A stretch of DNA of 21,066 bases from a virus: IMG/VR virus record IMGVR_UViG_3300021375_000202, positions 1-21,066 of that record. The stretch is one strand, 5' to 3'. This document shows, piece after piece, positions 1-6,706 of this stretch. Position 1 is the first letter of the stretch. Every line of letters starts with the position of its first letter. The translations under genes and the position numbers were made by a program. The notes below the pieces were generated by a model. It was not told the DNA's origin and made no database searches. It was given only the letters and a program-made list of their open reading frames with translations.

Positions 1-13
1 AAAACATCCAATC

Positions 14-1432
14 ATGCAAGGCTTTTTATATGCCGCACTGATTGCCGGTGCTGGTGTAAGTGGAGCTGGTTTAGGTGGTGCAGCCGCACTAGGTTTGTTT
101 AAACTTACTGATCAACTGTTACAAGGAAAAGATGTTAGAAGTGCATTATACAGTGCAGGTAAAACTGGTGCATTAGCCGCAGGTGCAAGTACACTTGGTG
201 ATCTAGTACGTGGTGGAGAAGCAGCCGCAGACGTAGCAGGTGCTGATGCCACAGGTACAACACAAGGTGCATTTCAAGGAGGCGGTACTGATGCCGCTAT
301 GGCGTTTGACACTCCTGGAAGTATTGATGACATTGTTGCTGACTTTGATGGTAAATTATCAACTGCAGAAATGAATATGATACAAGATTTACCAAACCAA
401 GATGGTATACCGCAGAATGTTATTGATCAGTATAATGTTCAACTAGGACCTATGTACGATGAAGCTGGTTTAAACCTAGCAGATTTCAAACCTGGACAAC
501 CATTATCTTCAGAACAAATGGACGGTATCCTTAACTTACAAAATCAAGATGCAATACCTGATGATGTAATCGATCAATACAATGCACAATTACAGTCGCA
601 TATTGATGGTGGTGCAAGTTCCGAAGTTGATATTGATAATATTAGCGGCCAGTCAGGTGCTGATCGTAGTGCAACTGCACAAGGCGGAAATGTACAAAGC
701 AACATTGACAAGAGTGTTGCAGATCTGAAAGCAAAAGCAGAACTAGTTGCACCAGGCGGTACAGGAGAAGGAATTGTTGTAAGAGGCAACATTCCAATCA
801 CGGACCCAGGACAAATAGAAGAATTCAATAGACTCTTTCCAGGCACAGATGCAATGAGTCCTGAGGCCAAGGAATGGTTAACAACAAATGTAGACGGAGC
901 TGCAGAAAAATTTGATCAAGCGGCGGCCGCAAGGATTGAACCAACTGCAGATCAATTAGCGAATCGTAAAAAGTCAATGGCTTTTCAAAGTGGACATAGT
1001 ACTAATTCAAATGTGTTATCAGAAGATCAAGTTACAAAATTATTTGTTGCGGTTGCATACAAGCAAGATCTTATGGAAGCACCAGGCATGCTTTCAAAGT
1101 TGAAAACACAAGTTGGCAAAGGTGTCACTGCACTAGGACAAAAAGCACGTCAGGTTGGTACAAATATTACAACAAAAGTAACTGCTGATAAACTTATGAA
1201 AGCATGGAAAAAAGCAGGAGCAATGACTGATAGTGTACAAGTTGCACAGTTTTTGACAACACAAGGTATTGACGGAGCAGTAATGCAACAAGCATTTCAA
1301 ACTGCTGGTATTAAAATGCCAGATCTCAAAAAGATAGCCAGCGATGATCCAGTACAAGGTATTGTAAATCAAATTGGGCAAAATCCAGCACTTAAAAAAC
1401 AAGTATTGGCATACTTGAACGCGGTGACATAA
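14..1432 (+). CDS. Putative virion structural protein, Gly/Ala-rich N-terminus (possibly 5'-truncated by window edge)
   Basis: I do not recognise a named family. The protein (472 aa from this ATG) opens with a Gly/Ala-rich hydrophobic stretch at residues 1-30 and a further Ala/Gly-rich stretch to about 65, then an acidic, Asp/Gln-rich middle, and ends in a helical, Lys-rich region. A repeated unit of about 30 residues ending IDQYN.QL occurs at 115-144 and 164-193. The reading frame is open to the left edge with no stop and no visible ribosome-binding site in the 13 bases before the ATG, so the real start may lie outside the window. The TAA stop overlaps the next ATG by one base (TAATG), which implies translational coupling with the nucleotidyltransferase-like gene. 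Low complexity, hydrophobic N-terminus and context suggest a phage structural or ejected protein; this is inference. Confidence 0.6.
   Translation: MQGFLYAALIAGAGVSGAGLGGAAALGLFKLTDQLLQGKDVRSALYSAGKTGALAAGASTLGDLVRGGEAAADVAGADATGTTQGAFQGGGTDAAMAFDTPGSIDDIVADFDGKLSTAEMNMIQDLPNQDGIPQNVIDQYNVQLGPMYDEAGLNLADFKPGQPLSSEQMDGILNLQNQDAIPDDVIDQYNAQLQSHIDGGASSEVDIDNISGQSGADRSATAQGGNVQSNIDKSVADLKAKAELVAPGGTGEGIVVRGNIPITDPGQIEEFNRLFPGTDAMSPEAKEWLTTNVDGAAEKFDQAAAARIEPTADQLANRKKSMAFQSGHSTNSNVLSEDQVTKLFVAVAYKQDLMEAPGMLSKLKTQVGKGVTALGQKARQVGTNITTKVTADKLMKAWKKAGAMTDSVQVAQFLTTQGIDGAVMQQAFQTAGIKMPDLKKIASDDPVQGIVNQIGQNPALKKQVLAYLNAVT
356..445 (+). repeat. Intragenic protein repeat, copy 1
   Basis: This stretch encodes residues 115-144 of the first gene. 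It aligns with residues 164-193: both start L-S, carry N-Q-D-x-I-P in the middle and end V-I-D-Q-Y-N-x-Q-L. The DNA is diverged, so this is an old duplication. Confidence 0.7.
503..592 (+). repeat. Intragenic protein repeat, copy 2
   Basis: This is the second copy of the roughly 30-residue unit, starting 49 residues after the first. The best conserved part is N-Q-D-A-I-P-D-D-V-I-D-Q-Y-N-A-Q-L. The function is unknown; it may be a small oligomerisation or binding module. Confidence 0.7.
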
Positions 1433-3312
1433 TGTATATCAAAGAAGGTGGAAACGTCTTCAAGGACGCCGACGGTGCCATAGCAACAACACGCATCAAT
1501 CAAACAGACGTAAAGCCAACTGTACAGTGGTTAGAGCAACTTACTGGCTTGCCTTTGATGGATAACATGCTGGGTAGCACAGGACAGAAGCCAACATCAG
1601 GTGATTTAGATCTAGCAGTTGATCCTAAAACAATCAGCAAAGATGATCTTGTAGCAAAACTTACCAAGTGGGCAGAGTCACATGGCTTTGATCCTAAGGA
1701 ATGGATACGCAAGTCAGGAGTCAGTGTACACTTCAAAGCTCCTATTACTGGCAGAGAAGATCAAGGTTATATACAAACAGATTTTATGTTTGTTGAAAAG
1801 CCAGACTTTTCAAAGTTTCTAATGAGAGCTGATCCGGCTAGTACATATAAAGGTGTAACACGTAATGTGTTAATGAATTCAATTGCTAAAGCGGCTGGAT
1901 ATAAATTATCACCAAACTCAGGATTGTTAAGTAGAGTTGATAACAGTTTTATTACAGATCAACCAGAACAAATTGCAAAGTACATCCTTAACAAAGGTGC
2001 TACAGAAAAAGATCTGTTCAGTGTAGAAGCAATACTCAGTGCATTGCAGAATGATCCAGACAAAGATGCAAAGTTAGCAGACTTTCGTGGCTATGCTGAA
2101 CGTGAAGGATTGCAATTTGAAAGCATTAAAGAAGGTGGTAGTGATTGGCTTGCAAGACTGCGTGATAGGATTGTAAACCAAGGCATGGAAGTTGTTACTG
2201 ACAATCAGTCACCATATAAGCCTTATCTTGCAGAAGGTGCCAGGATAGAACACCCAGAAGATTTAGTTTTTGACTATGGATCAAAAGGAATTAAACAAGC
2301 ACTTGACGGAATAACTCGCAGTGCCGAAGAACCATCAAAGGTTAATACTATCAAATGGGATGGCAAGCCTGCTATAGTATTTGGTCGTGACGATAGTGGA
2401 CAATTTATACTAACAGACAAGGGCGGCTTTGTTGCAACAGGATACAACGGCATGGCTACTAGTGCAAAAGATATGGCTAGAGTATTCAGCAATAGAAAAG
2501 GTGATTACACAGATCTAATTGGTGTATATCAAAAACTGTTTCCATTGTTGCAACGTGCAGTACCACAACATTTTAAAGGATTTATACAAGCAGACTTGCT
2601 ATACAGTGCAACGCCTCCTGTACAAGATAATTCATATGTGTTTACACCAAATCAAGTGACATATAGAGTAAGTGCTGACACACCACTTGGAAAGGAAATA
2701 GGCAACAGTGATGTAGGTATTGCGGTACACACAGAAATTGACAAGCCAGGCGGAACAGTACGTCCGGTAACCACACGTGTTCTTGACAAAGTGCCTGGGG
2801 TACTAGCCTTAGATAGCACAATGAAAGACACAGGAAGTGCAATAGAATTAGACAAAGGACTGGTAATAAAAATACAAGATGCATACAATGAATATGCTCC
2901 TGCAATTGATGCTTTTTTATCACCACAAGAACTTACACGCAGGAAGATTACAAGCACACCAAAGTTGATGAAGCAGTATATTAATTTTAAAGTTAGGCAA
3001 GGTGGGTTTACTAACATGATCAAAGATTTTGGTCCGTGGGTAACACAAAAGATACCTACTCAAGCACCGAGAATAATTGAATGGATGAGTGAGAACCAAG
3101 GTGCAGTCAGTGCATTGTTCAGTACATTTGTAAACATAGCATTGCTTAAAGATAAACTGATTAAAGATCTTGACAATCAGGATCAAGATATAAAAGCAGA
3201 TATCAAAGGCGTAAGCGGACATGAAGGTTATGTCGGTGATGGTATAAAACTTGTAGACAGAGACAAATTCAGCAGAGTAAACTTTGCAGCCAATAATCCA
3301 GGAGCAGCATAA
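1432..3312 (+). CDS. Two-part nucleotidyltransferase: pol-beta-type NTase motifs followed by KxDG ligase-like motifs
   Basis: The 626-aa protein has two nucleotidyl-transfer signatures. Residues 48-64 read G-S-T followed by G-D-L-D-L-A-V-D, and a third acidic residue sits in a strand at D117 (QTDFMF). This is the hG[GS]...DhD...hDh pattern of the DNA polymerase beta nucleotidyltransferase superfamily. Residues 308-311 (KWDG in IKWDGKPAIVFGRD) match motif I of the covalent nucleotidyltransferases (DNA/RNA ligases, capping enzymes), where Lys takes the AMP. KGG at 330-332 could be motif Ia and FIQADLLY at 384-391 motif III. Motif IV/V candidates are DKGLVIKI (474-481) or EGYV..GIKLVD (598-609). 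One-base TAATG overlaps join it to both neighbours. It could seal or extend RNA or DNA ends, but with partly degenerate motifs activity is unproven. The motifs are visible; the function is inference. Confidence 0.6.
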   Translation: MYIKEGGNVFKDADGAIATTRINQTDVKPTVQWLEQLTGLPLMDNMLGSTGQKPTSGDLDLAVDPKTISKDDLVAKLTKWAESHGFDPKEWIRKSGVSVHFKAPITGREDQGYIQTDFMFVEKPDFSKFLMRADPASTYKGVTRNVLMNSIAKAAGYKLSPNSGLLSRVDNSFITDQPEQIAKYILNKGATEKDLFSVEAILSALQNDPDKDAKLADFRGYAEREGLQFESIKEGGSDWLARLRDRIVNQGMEVVTDNQSPYKPYLAEGARIEHPEDLVFDYGSKGIKQALDGITRSAEEPSKVNTIKWDGKPAIVFGRDDSGQFILTDKGGFVATGYNGMATSAKDMARVFSNRKGDYTDLIGVYQKLFPLLQRAVPQHFKGFIQADLLYSATPPVQDNSYVFTPNQVTYRVSADTPLGKEIGNSDVGIAVHTEIDKPGGTVRPVTTRVLDKVPGVLALDSTMKDTGSAIELDKGLVIKIQDAYNEYAPAIDAFLSPQELTRRKITSTPKLMKQYINFKVRQGGFTNMIKDFGPWVTQKIPTQAPRIIEWMSENQGAVSALFSTFVNIALLKDKLIKDLDNQDQDIKADIKGVSGHEGYVGDGIKLVDRDKFSRVNFAANNPGAA

Positions 3313-3443
3313 TGTCAGATGCAGAAGCAGGAATACAATTTATCTATCATATGAGAGAACACATAGTAGACGTAGGCATAGCAACAGTATACGCAATAGC
3401 AGTTTATGCGTTGGTTTTATGGATAAAGAAAAAGTTAAGTTAA
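3312..3443 (+). CDS. Small single-pass membrane peptide (43 aa)
   Basis: A short ORF fills the space between the nucleotidyltransferase-like gene and the next one. It starts MSDAEAGIQF and ends LWIKKKLS. Residues about 18-38 are hydrophobic (VDVGIATVYAIAVYALVLW) and the tail is basic, which predicts one transmembrane helix with the Lys-rich end in the cytoplasm. Both junctions are TAATG one-base overlaps (at 3310-3314 and 3441-3445), the same coupling used by the gene before it, which is good evidence that it is translated. No family is recognised. It could be a holin-like or membrane-anchor peptide, but nothing in the sequence decides this. Confidence 0.6.
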   Translation: MSDAEAGIQFIYHMREHIVDVGIATVYAIAVYALVLWIKKKLS

Positions 3444-4687
3444 TGAGTGTAACCGCAGTAGATATACAACAATTAGAGACTTTTGCAGACAGAATATTTG
3501 CAGACGTTGGTATCGACGTGGAATTTACAAAGCATTTTAAAGACAGAGTAAACAGTGAACGCAATGCCAAGCCTATAGTACCAGCAGAACTCACACGTTT
3601 ATTCAAACAAGAACGAAAACGTTACGGCAAGCCTATTGCACAGATGGGCCCAGATAGCGAAGCAGTGATGCGTGATTTACAAACTGACATTAATGTACCT
3701 TTCGCATTGGTCTTTGACAAAAACAACAACGAACTGGATTTGATTGCTAAGACTGTAATGCGTAAGGACAACTTTTCAACTCCTAATCGTATATTTGCCG
3801 TAGAAGACTCGCCATTTAAAATTGGCACACGGTATGAGATGCCACGTAAAAGTGTGCGTCCTGTGCCTGTGGTAAAAGAAGGTGCAACTAAAAAGCATCC
3901 TAAAGAGCCTGGTGCGTACTTAATGACACACAACGGATTAGAATACAAAATATCAAGACACCTAGATGATAACGATATACACAGAGGCGAATGGGATATA
4001 TTTGTAAAAGGTATAAGTGCATTTACAGGCGACAAATGGGAATGGGTAGACACTGTAAGTCAAAGATGGAATGCTATTGCCCGTGTAAAAGGACTGTCAG
4101 AAAGCACTGAAAAAGAAAAAATTGCATTTGATTGGTTAAGTGAAAGTCGTGCATATAGAACACCAAGACAACTTAACGGACTTAAACAAAGCCAACTAGG
4201 TGAGCAGTTGTTTGAACAACTGTTAGCGTTGCAGATACTAGCAAACAGTGATCCAATATATGCGGCACGTGTGTCTGAGAATATAATGAAGTTGCAAAAT
4301 TGGCCTGGCTTTAGAACTAGCCAACCAGACTTGTATAATATTATAGCAATGATAATGAAACCAGAAAAGTTCAAAGATCGCATTGCACAAGATGTAAAAA
4401 TTACCATCCCAGAACTACGTTTAAAACGTAATTTACGTGCGATTGCAAAACGTGACTTTCAAAACAGTGATTACAGCTACATGATGCTCATGCTACAACG
4501 AAACATGGTAGATTTTTTACCAGCACCACTGATACAAATGCGTAGACAAATTGCAAATTGGGAACGTATTGTACCGAGAGATAAAAATGTAATACGTGAT
4601 AGACTCATGCTACAGATGCGTAAATCGGGCTTACAGAACGAATTTTACGAGTTTTTACGTCGAACAAAAATCTTCAAAAAACGCTAA
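3443..4687 (+). CDS. Conserved-looking phage protein of unknown function, possible RelE/colicin-type fold at N-terminus
   Basis: The 414-aa start (MSVTAVDIQQ) is chosen because it overlaps the stop of the 43-aa gene by one base; a longer in-frame ORF from 3284 would run through that gene. Residues 20-115 show the sequence HFKDRVNSERN..PI...EL..LFK followed by FALVFD...ELDLIAKTVMRK, a helix followed by strands. This order resembles RelE/colicin-like RNase folds found fused in phage polyvalent proteins, but I see no decisive catalytic set. Residues 150-215 hold a short Trp-rich segment (GEWDIF, GDKWEWVD). The last 180 residues are helical and very basic (Arg/Lys), suggesting nucleic-acid or scaffold contact. 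It ends the tightly coupled run. Its role is unknown. Confidence 0.6.
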   Translation: MSVTAVDIQQLETFADRIFADVGIDVEFTKHFKDRVNSERNAKPIVPAELTRLFKQERKRYGKPIAQMGPDSEAVMRDLQTDINVPFALVFDKNNNELDLIAKTVMRKDNFSTPNRIFAVEDSPFKIGTRYEMPRKSVRPVPVVKEGATKKHPKEPGAYLMTHNGLEYKISRHLDDNDIHRGEWDIFVKGISAFTGDKWEWVDTVSQRWNAIARVKGLSESTEKEKIAFDWLSESRAYRTPRQLNGLKQSQLGEQLFEQLLALQILANSDPIYAARVSENIMKLQNWPGFRTSQPDLYNIIAMIMKPEKFKDRIAQDVKITIPELRLKRNLRAIAKRDFQNSDYSYMMLMLQRNMVDFLPAPLIQMRRQIANWERIVPRDKNVIRDRLMLQMRKSGLQNEFYEFLRRTKIFKKR

Positions 4688-4715
4688 TCCTGGGGTCAAA
4701 AACCGACAATCTCTG

Positions 4716-4722
4716 CTAAATA
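4716..4722 (+). promoter_or_regulatory. T4-late-type promoter (CTAAATA)
   Basis: CTAAATA lies in the 84-base gap upstream of the 140-aa gene, about 50 bases before its ATG and with no -35 element. T4-like phages use a TATAAATA-like -10 box read by the late sigma factor. Transcription would start near 4728-4729. The motif alone is common by chance in AT-rich DNA; the intergenic position is the main support. Confidence 0.6.
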
Positions 4723-4728
4723 AAAGTA

Positions 4729-4748
4729 GGAACCGAAAGATCGATTCC
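4729..4748 (+). promoter_or_regulatory. 5'-leader hairpin
   Basis: GGAAcCGA-AAGA-TCGaTTCC forms a stem of seven base pairs with one internal mismatch and a 4-base loop, at or within a base or two of the predicted late transcription start. A hairpin at the very 5' end typically protects mRNA from decay. The ribosome-binding site AGGAG (4761-4765) lies free downstream, 6 bases before the ATG. Confidence 0.45.
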
Positions 4749-4771
4749 ACCATTAGATATAGGAGATTAAA

Positions 4772-5194
4772 ATGGCAACATTCACAAGAACCCACGGTAA
4801 TGCTCAAGAAGTATTCCACATTGATACCGATAACGGAAGTTTATCCGGTGCATTAGCATCATCATCACCAGTTAACTTTACTGGACCAAAATTAGACTTC
4901 TTCAAAGTAATCGTAGAGAACGCATCAAACGCAGCTCAAGACTTACAAGCACAAGTCGGAACAGATTTAGCAGTAGAACAAATTCTAGAAACTATTAACT
5001 CTGGATCAGCAGGTGTTTATCTTTACCAAGTAGAAGATGACTCAACTGGTCAAATTTCTTTAGGAATTTATCCAACAGGTGCATACACAACTGCTACACT
5101 ACAAGCAAAAATAAGAACACTTACTGCTGCTGGTTCTGGAAGCATTGACTGTTCAGGTTCAGACGTTACTTCAGGTAACTTCAAGTTAGCATAA
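4772..5194 (+). CDS. Probable abundant virion protein (140 aa), one-gene transcription unit
   Basis: The protein starts MATFTRTHGN and is rich in Ser, Thr, Gly and Ala with alternating strand-like segments (e.g. GVYLYQVEDD, GQISLGIYP), a composition typical of small phage capsid decoration or tail proteins. It lacks Trp, a signal peptide and membrane segments. It has the best expression signals of this part of the window: a late promoter at 4716-4722, a 5' hairpin, a perfect AGGAG six bases before the ATG, and a strong terminator directly after the stop. That arrangement implies high, separate expression late in infection, as for structural proteins needed in many copies. The family is not recognised; the virion assignment is inference. 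Confidence 0.6.
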   Translation: MATFTRTHGNAQEVFHIDTDNGSLSGALASSSPVNFTGPKLDFFKVIVENASNAAQDLQAQVGTDLAVEQILETINSGSAGVYLYQVEDDSTGQISLGIYPTGAYTTATLQAKIRTLTAAGSGSIDCSGSDVTSGNFKLA

Positions 5195-5251
5195 TTTTAA
5201 TTTTTTATTAAAATTCATTAAAACCCTAGTTTTTATTAACTAGGGTTTTTT
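5193..5251 (+). terminator. Rho-independent terminator preceded by an AT-only hairpin
   Basis: AAACCCTAGT (5221-5230), loop TTTTATTA, ACTAGGGTTT (5239-5248) is a perfect 10-bp stem running into T's (to 5251). Just before it, AATTTTAAT (5193-5201), loop TTTTT, ATTAAAATT (5207-5215) forms a second, AT-only stem that begins inside the TAA stop. It separates the 140-aa gene from the next late promoter. Confidence 0.9.
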
Positions 5252-5255
5252 ATGA

Positions 5256-5262
5256 CTAAATA
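5256..5262 (+). promoter_or_regulatory. T4-late-type promoter (CTAAATA), possibly giving a leaderless mRNA
   Basis: CTAAATA ends five bases before the ATG at 5268, immediately after the terminator. With the usual 5-7 base distance from the -10 box, transcription would start at or next to the A of that ATG, leaving no leader. Confidence 0.55.
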
Positions 5263-5267
5263 TTCGC

Positions 5268-5492
5268 ATGCAAAAGACCGAATGGATATATGAAAGTCCT
5301 GACAAAGGAAACACAGTATACAGACGCCGTGCTAACAGCAGTGAACGTGAGCTTGTAATCAAGAAGCCAGATGCTCATACTATTTCACCACATTTAACTG
5401 AAATTGTTACTGAAAGTGCAAACGATCCGGCGTTAAAAGAAATGCTAGACAAACTACAAGTTTACTGGAGTTTAAGAAATGCAAGTAATTGA
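5268..5492 (+). CDS. Small hypothetical phage protein (74 aa)
   Basis: The protein is polar, starts MQKTEWIYES and contains the segment DKGNTVYRRR near residues 12-21 and a C-terminal amphipathic helix (ALKEMLDKLQVYWSL). There is no membrane segment or recognisable domain. No Shine-Dalgarno is present because a late promoter box sits directly upstream; the next in-frame Met is at about residue 59, so this is the only useful start. Its 3' end overlaps the next gene by 14 bases, and that gene's GGAG ribosome-binding site lies inside it. Function unknown. Confidence 0.6.
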   Translation: MQKTEWIYESPDKGNTVYRRRANSSERELVIKKPDAHTISPHLTEIVTESANDPALKEMLDKLQVYWSLRNASN

Positions 5493-5937
5493 CGTGGTCA
5501 CATATTTTGATTGCACTCCGACTGCAACTAAAAGTTATAGAAAACTGCAACCAAATACAACAAATGCAGTAGGACATAAAATTAACACCATTGACGATTG
5601 GAACTACAGTCGCAACCAACAACGCAATTGGGAAACTATATTGCAAGTAGTAAGTTTAAAAACACAAGCCATTGGCATTACTGAACCAGTTTGCCTAACC
5701 AAAGAAAATCAAAAAGTATGGCAGTTTACATTTGGCATGGAACACGAAGGTATCTATGATGATGGTAATGATCAACTTGGATTGCTAAAGCAGGAAGTAC
5801 ACGGCGTTCCAATGATTGTTGGACTTAATGAAACATATAAAGAAGGCTTTCTCATGCCTTATTTACTCGCTACAGGCGAAAATCAGAATATTATGTTTAC
5901 ACTATTGGACCAACTACAGGCATCTGATATACTATAA
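5479..5937 (+). CDS. Conserved-looking phage protein, unknown function (152 aa)
   Basis: The start MQVIDVVTYF is supported by GGAG at 5467-5470, eight bases upstream. The N-terminal half contains VTYFDCTPTATKSYRKL and WNYSRNQQRNWETILQVVSL, the latter a strongly polar/aromatic block. The second half contains GMEHEGIYDDGNDQLGLL and a short hydrophobic strand (GVPMIVGL). There is no signal peptide or transmembrane helix. It reminds me of small proteins found among structural genes of marine T4-like phages, but I cannot assign a family. It overlaps the preceding gene by 14 bases and is followed by a late-type promoter. Confidence 0.6.
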   Translation: MQVIDVVTYFDCTPTATKSYRKLQPNTTNAVGHKINTIDDWNYSRNQQRNWETILQVVSLKTQAIGITEPVCLTKENQKVWQFTFGMEHEGIYDDGNDQLGLLKQEVHGVPMIVGLNETYKEGFLMPYLLATGENQNIMFTLLDQLQASDIL

Positions 5938-5941
5938 AATT

Positions 5942-5949
5942 AATAAATA
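5942..5949 (+). promoter_or_regulatory. T4-late-type promoter (AATAAATA)
   Basis: AATAAATA lies in the 41-base gap before the 87-aa gene and matches seven of eight positions of the T4 late consensus TATAAATA. Transcription would begin near 5956, leaving a short leader with AAAGGA at 5958-5963 before the ATG at 5979. Confidence 0.55.
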
Positions 5950-5978
5950 CATTTAATAAAGGAATTAGAAAGACTACG

Positions 5979-6242
5979 ATGGTAGACACAGCACCAATCG
6001 AAAAAAAGAGTTTAGAAGCACATGTTGATTTATGTGCAGAGCGATATAAATCTATGGCCTCAAATATAGAAGGCTTAGATAAAAAAGTAGATCGCTTGGA
6101 AATGATGATTAATGAAGTTCATGGTATGGTCCAGAAAATGGCCCAAAGAAGAACCGACCAGCTACTTGGCTGGGGAACAGGTATAATTGCAGCTCTTGTA
6201 GGAACAGTTGGATGGCTAGTGATAACTTACGTGGTCGGGTAA
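5979..6242 (+). CDS. Coiled-coil plus C-terminal transmembrane protein, XhlA/holin-like
   Basis: The 87-aa protein has a charged heptad-like segment at residues 12-58 (LCAERYKSMASNIEGLDKKV, then LEMMINEVHGMVQKM) followed by one hydrophobic helix at 64-86 (GWGTGIIAALVGTVGWLVIT). This layout, in under 100 residues, is that of haemolysin XhlA-type and related holin-accessory proteins of phages, which sit in the inner membrane and help lysis. No endolysin is in the window, so the lysis role is only suggested by architecture; a membrane anchor for another process is possible. A late-type promoter lies just upstream, and the next gene overlaps its 3' end by 31 bases. Confidence 0.55.
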   Translation: MVDTAPIEKKSLEAHVDLCAERYKSMASNIEGLDKKVDRLEMMINEVHGMVQKMAQRRTDQLLGWGTGIIAALVGTVGWLVITYVVG

Positions 6243-6706
6243 CAGAAAAAGCCTCCCGATTATTAAATAAAATTGCAGATGAACTTCTGAACTCAAACCC
6301 CAATGCTATATTTAGAAATGGTGATAGCATAATGGCGTTTGCAGACTATGAAATAGTTCGAGAATCGCAGGATGAATATTCTGTTTACAAAGACGATATG
6401 TTAATGACTTCCTGTGCTACATGTAGAATTGCACTTAGTTATTGTATACTTGACAAAAATAAAATGTTGACTGATGCAAAAAATTTGGTTGTACTTGAAG
6501 ATAAAATATTAGGTAGACAAAATGAAATGATGCACTATAGACATGTTGCTTCTAGTTCAAAAGTAGATGAATTCAGACGCGAAGTAGTTCTACATAGACT
6601 TACAAGTGCAAAAGCTGAATATCAAATGTTGCAAAAACAATTGACTAAAAGTATAAATGTTGCTAAATACTGTCAACAAAAAGGATTCGACAATGAAATT
6701 ATTTGA
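6212..6706 (+). CDS. Hypothetical helical phage protein (164 aa)
   Basis: The start MASDNLRGRV is supported by AGGA at 6200-6203, eight bases upstream, although it overlaps the preceding gene by 31 bases. The protein begins with an amphipathic helix (KASRLLNKIADELLN), has a compact middle with strand-like segments (MAFADYEIVRESQDEYSVYK) and three Cys (TSCATCRIALSYC, residues about 67-77), and ends in a long, basic coiled-coil-like helix. The Cys cluster might bind metal but lacks a fourth clear ligand. No family is recognised. A CTAAATA late box and the ribosome-binding site of the next gene lie within its last 45 bases. Confidence 0.55.
   Translation: MASDNLRGRVTEKASRLLNKIADELLNSNPNAIFRNGDSIMAFADYEIVRESQDEYSVYKDDMLMTSCATCRIALSYCILDKNKMLTDAKNLVVLEDKILGRQNEMMHYRHVASSSKVDEFRREVVLHRLTSAKAEYQMLQKQLTKSINVAKYCQQKGFDNEII
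6663..6669 (+). promoter_or_regulatory. T4-late-type promoter (CTAAATA) inside the end of the preceding gene
   Basis: CTAAATA lies 24 bases before the ATG at 6693. Transcription from about 6676 would give a short leader containing AAGGA (6681-6685), well placed for that ATG. It is within coding sequence, so chance is possible. Confidence 0.45.

Noticed and set aside
3284-3442. N-terminal extension of the 414-aa gene from 3284
   Set aside because: It would overlap the nucleotidyltransferase end and all of the 43-aa gene; its translation is low-complexity Arg/Ser-rich, and 3443 has the TAATG junction.
4596-4856. Plus-strand 86-codon ORF across the late promoter
   Set aside because: It overlaps the end of one gene and the start of another in a different frame, and spans the promoter and ribosome-binding site of the 140-aa gene.
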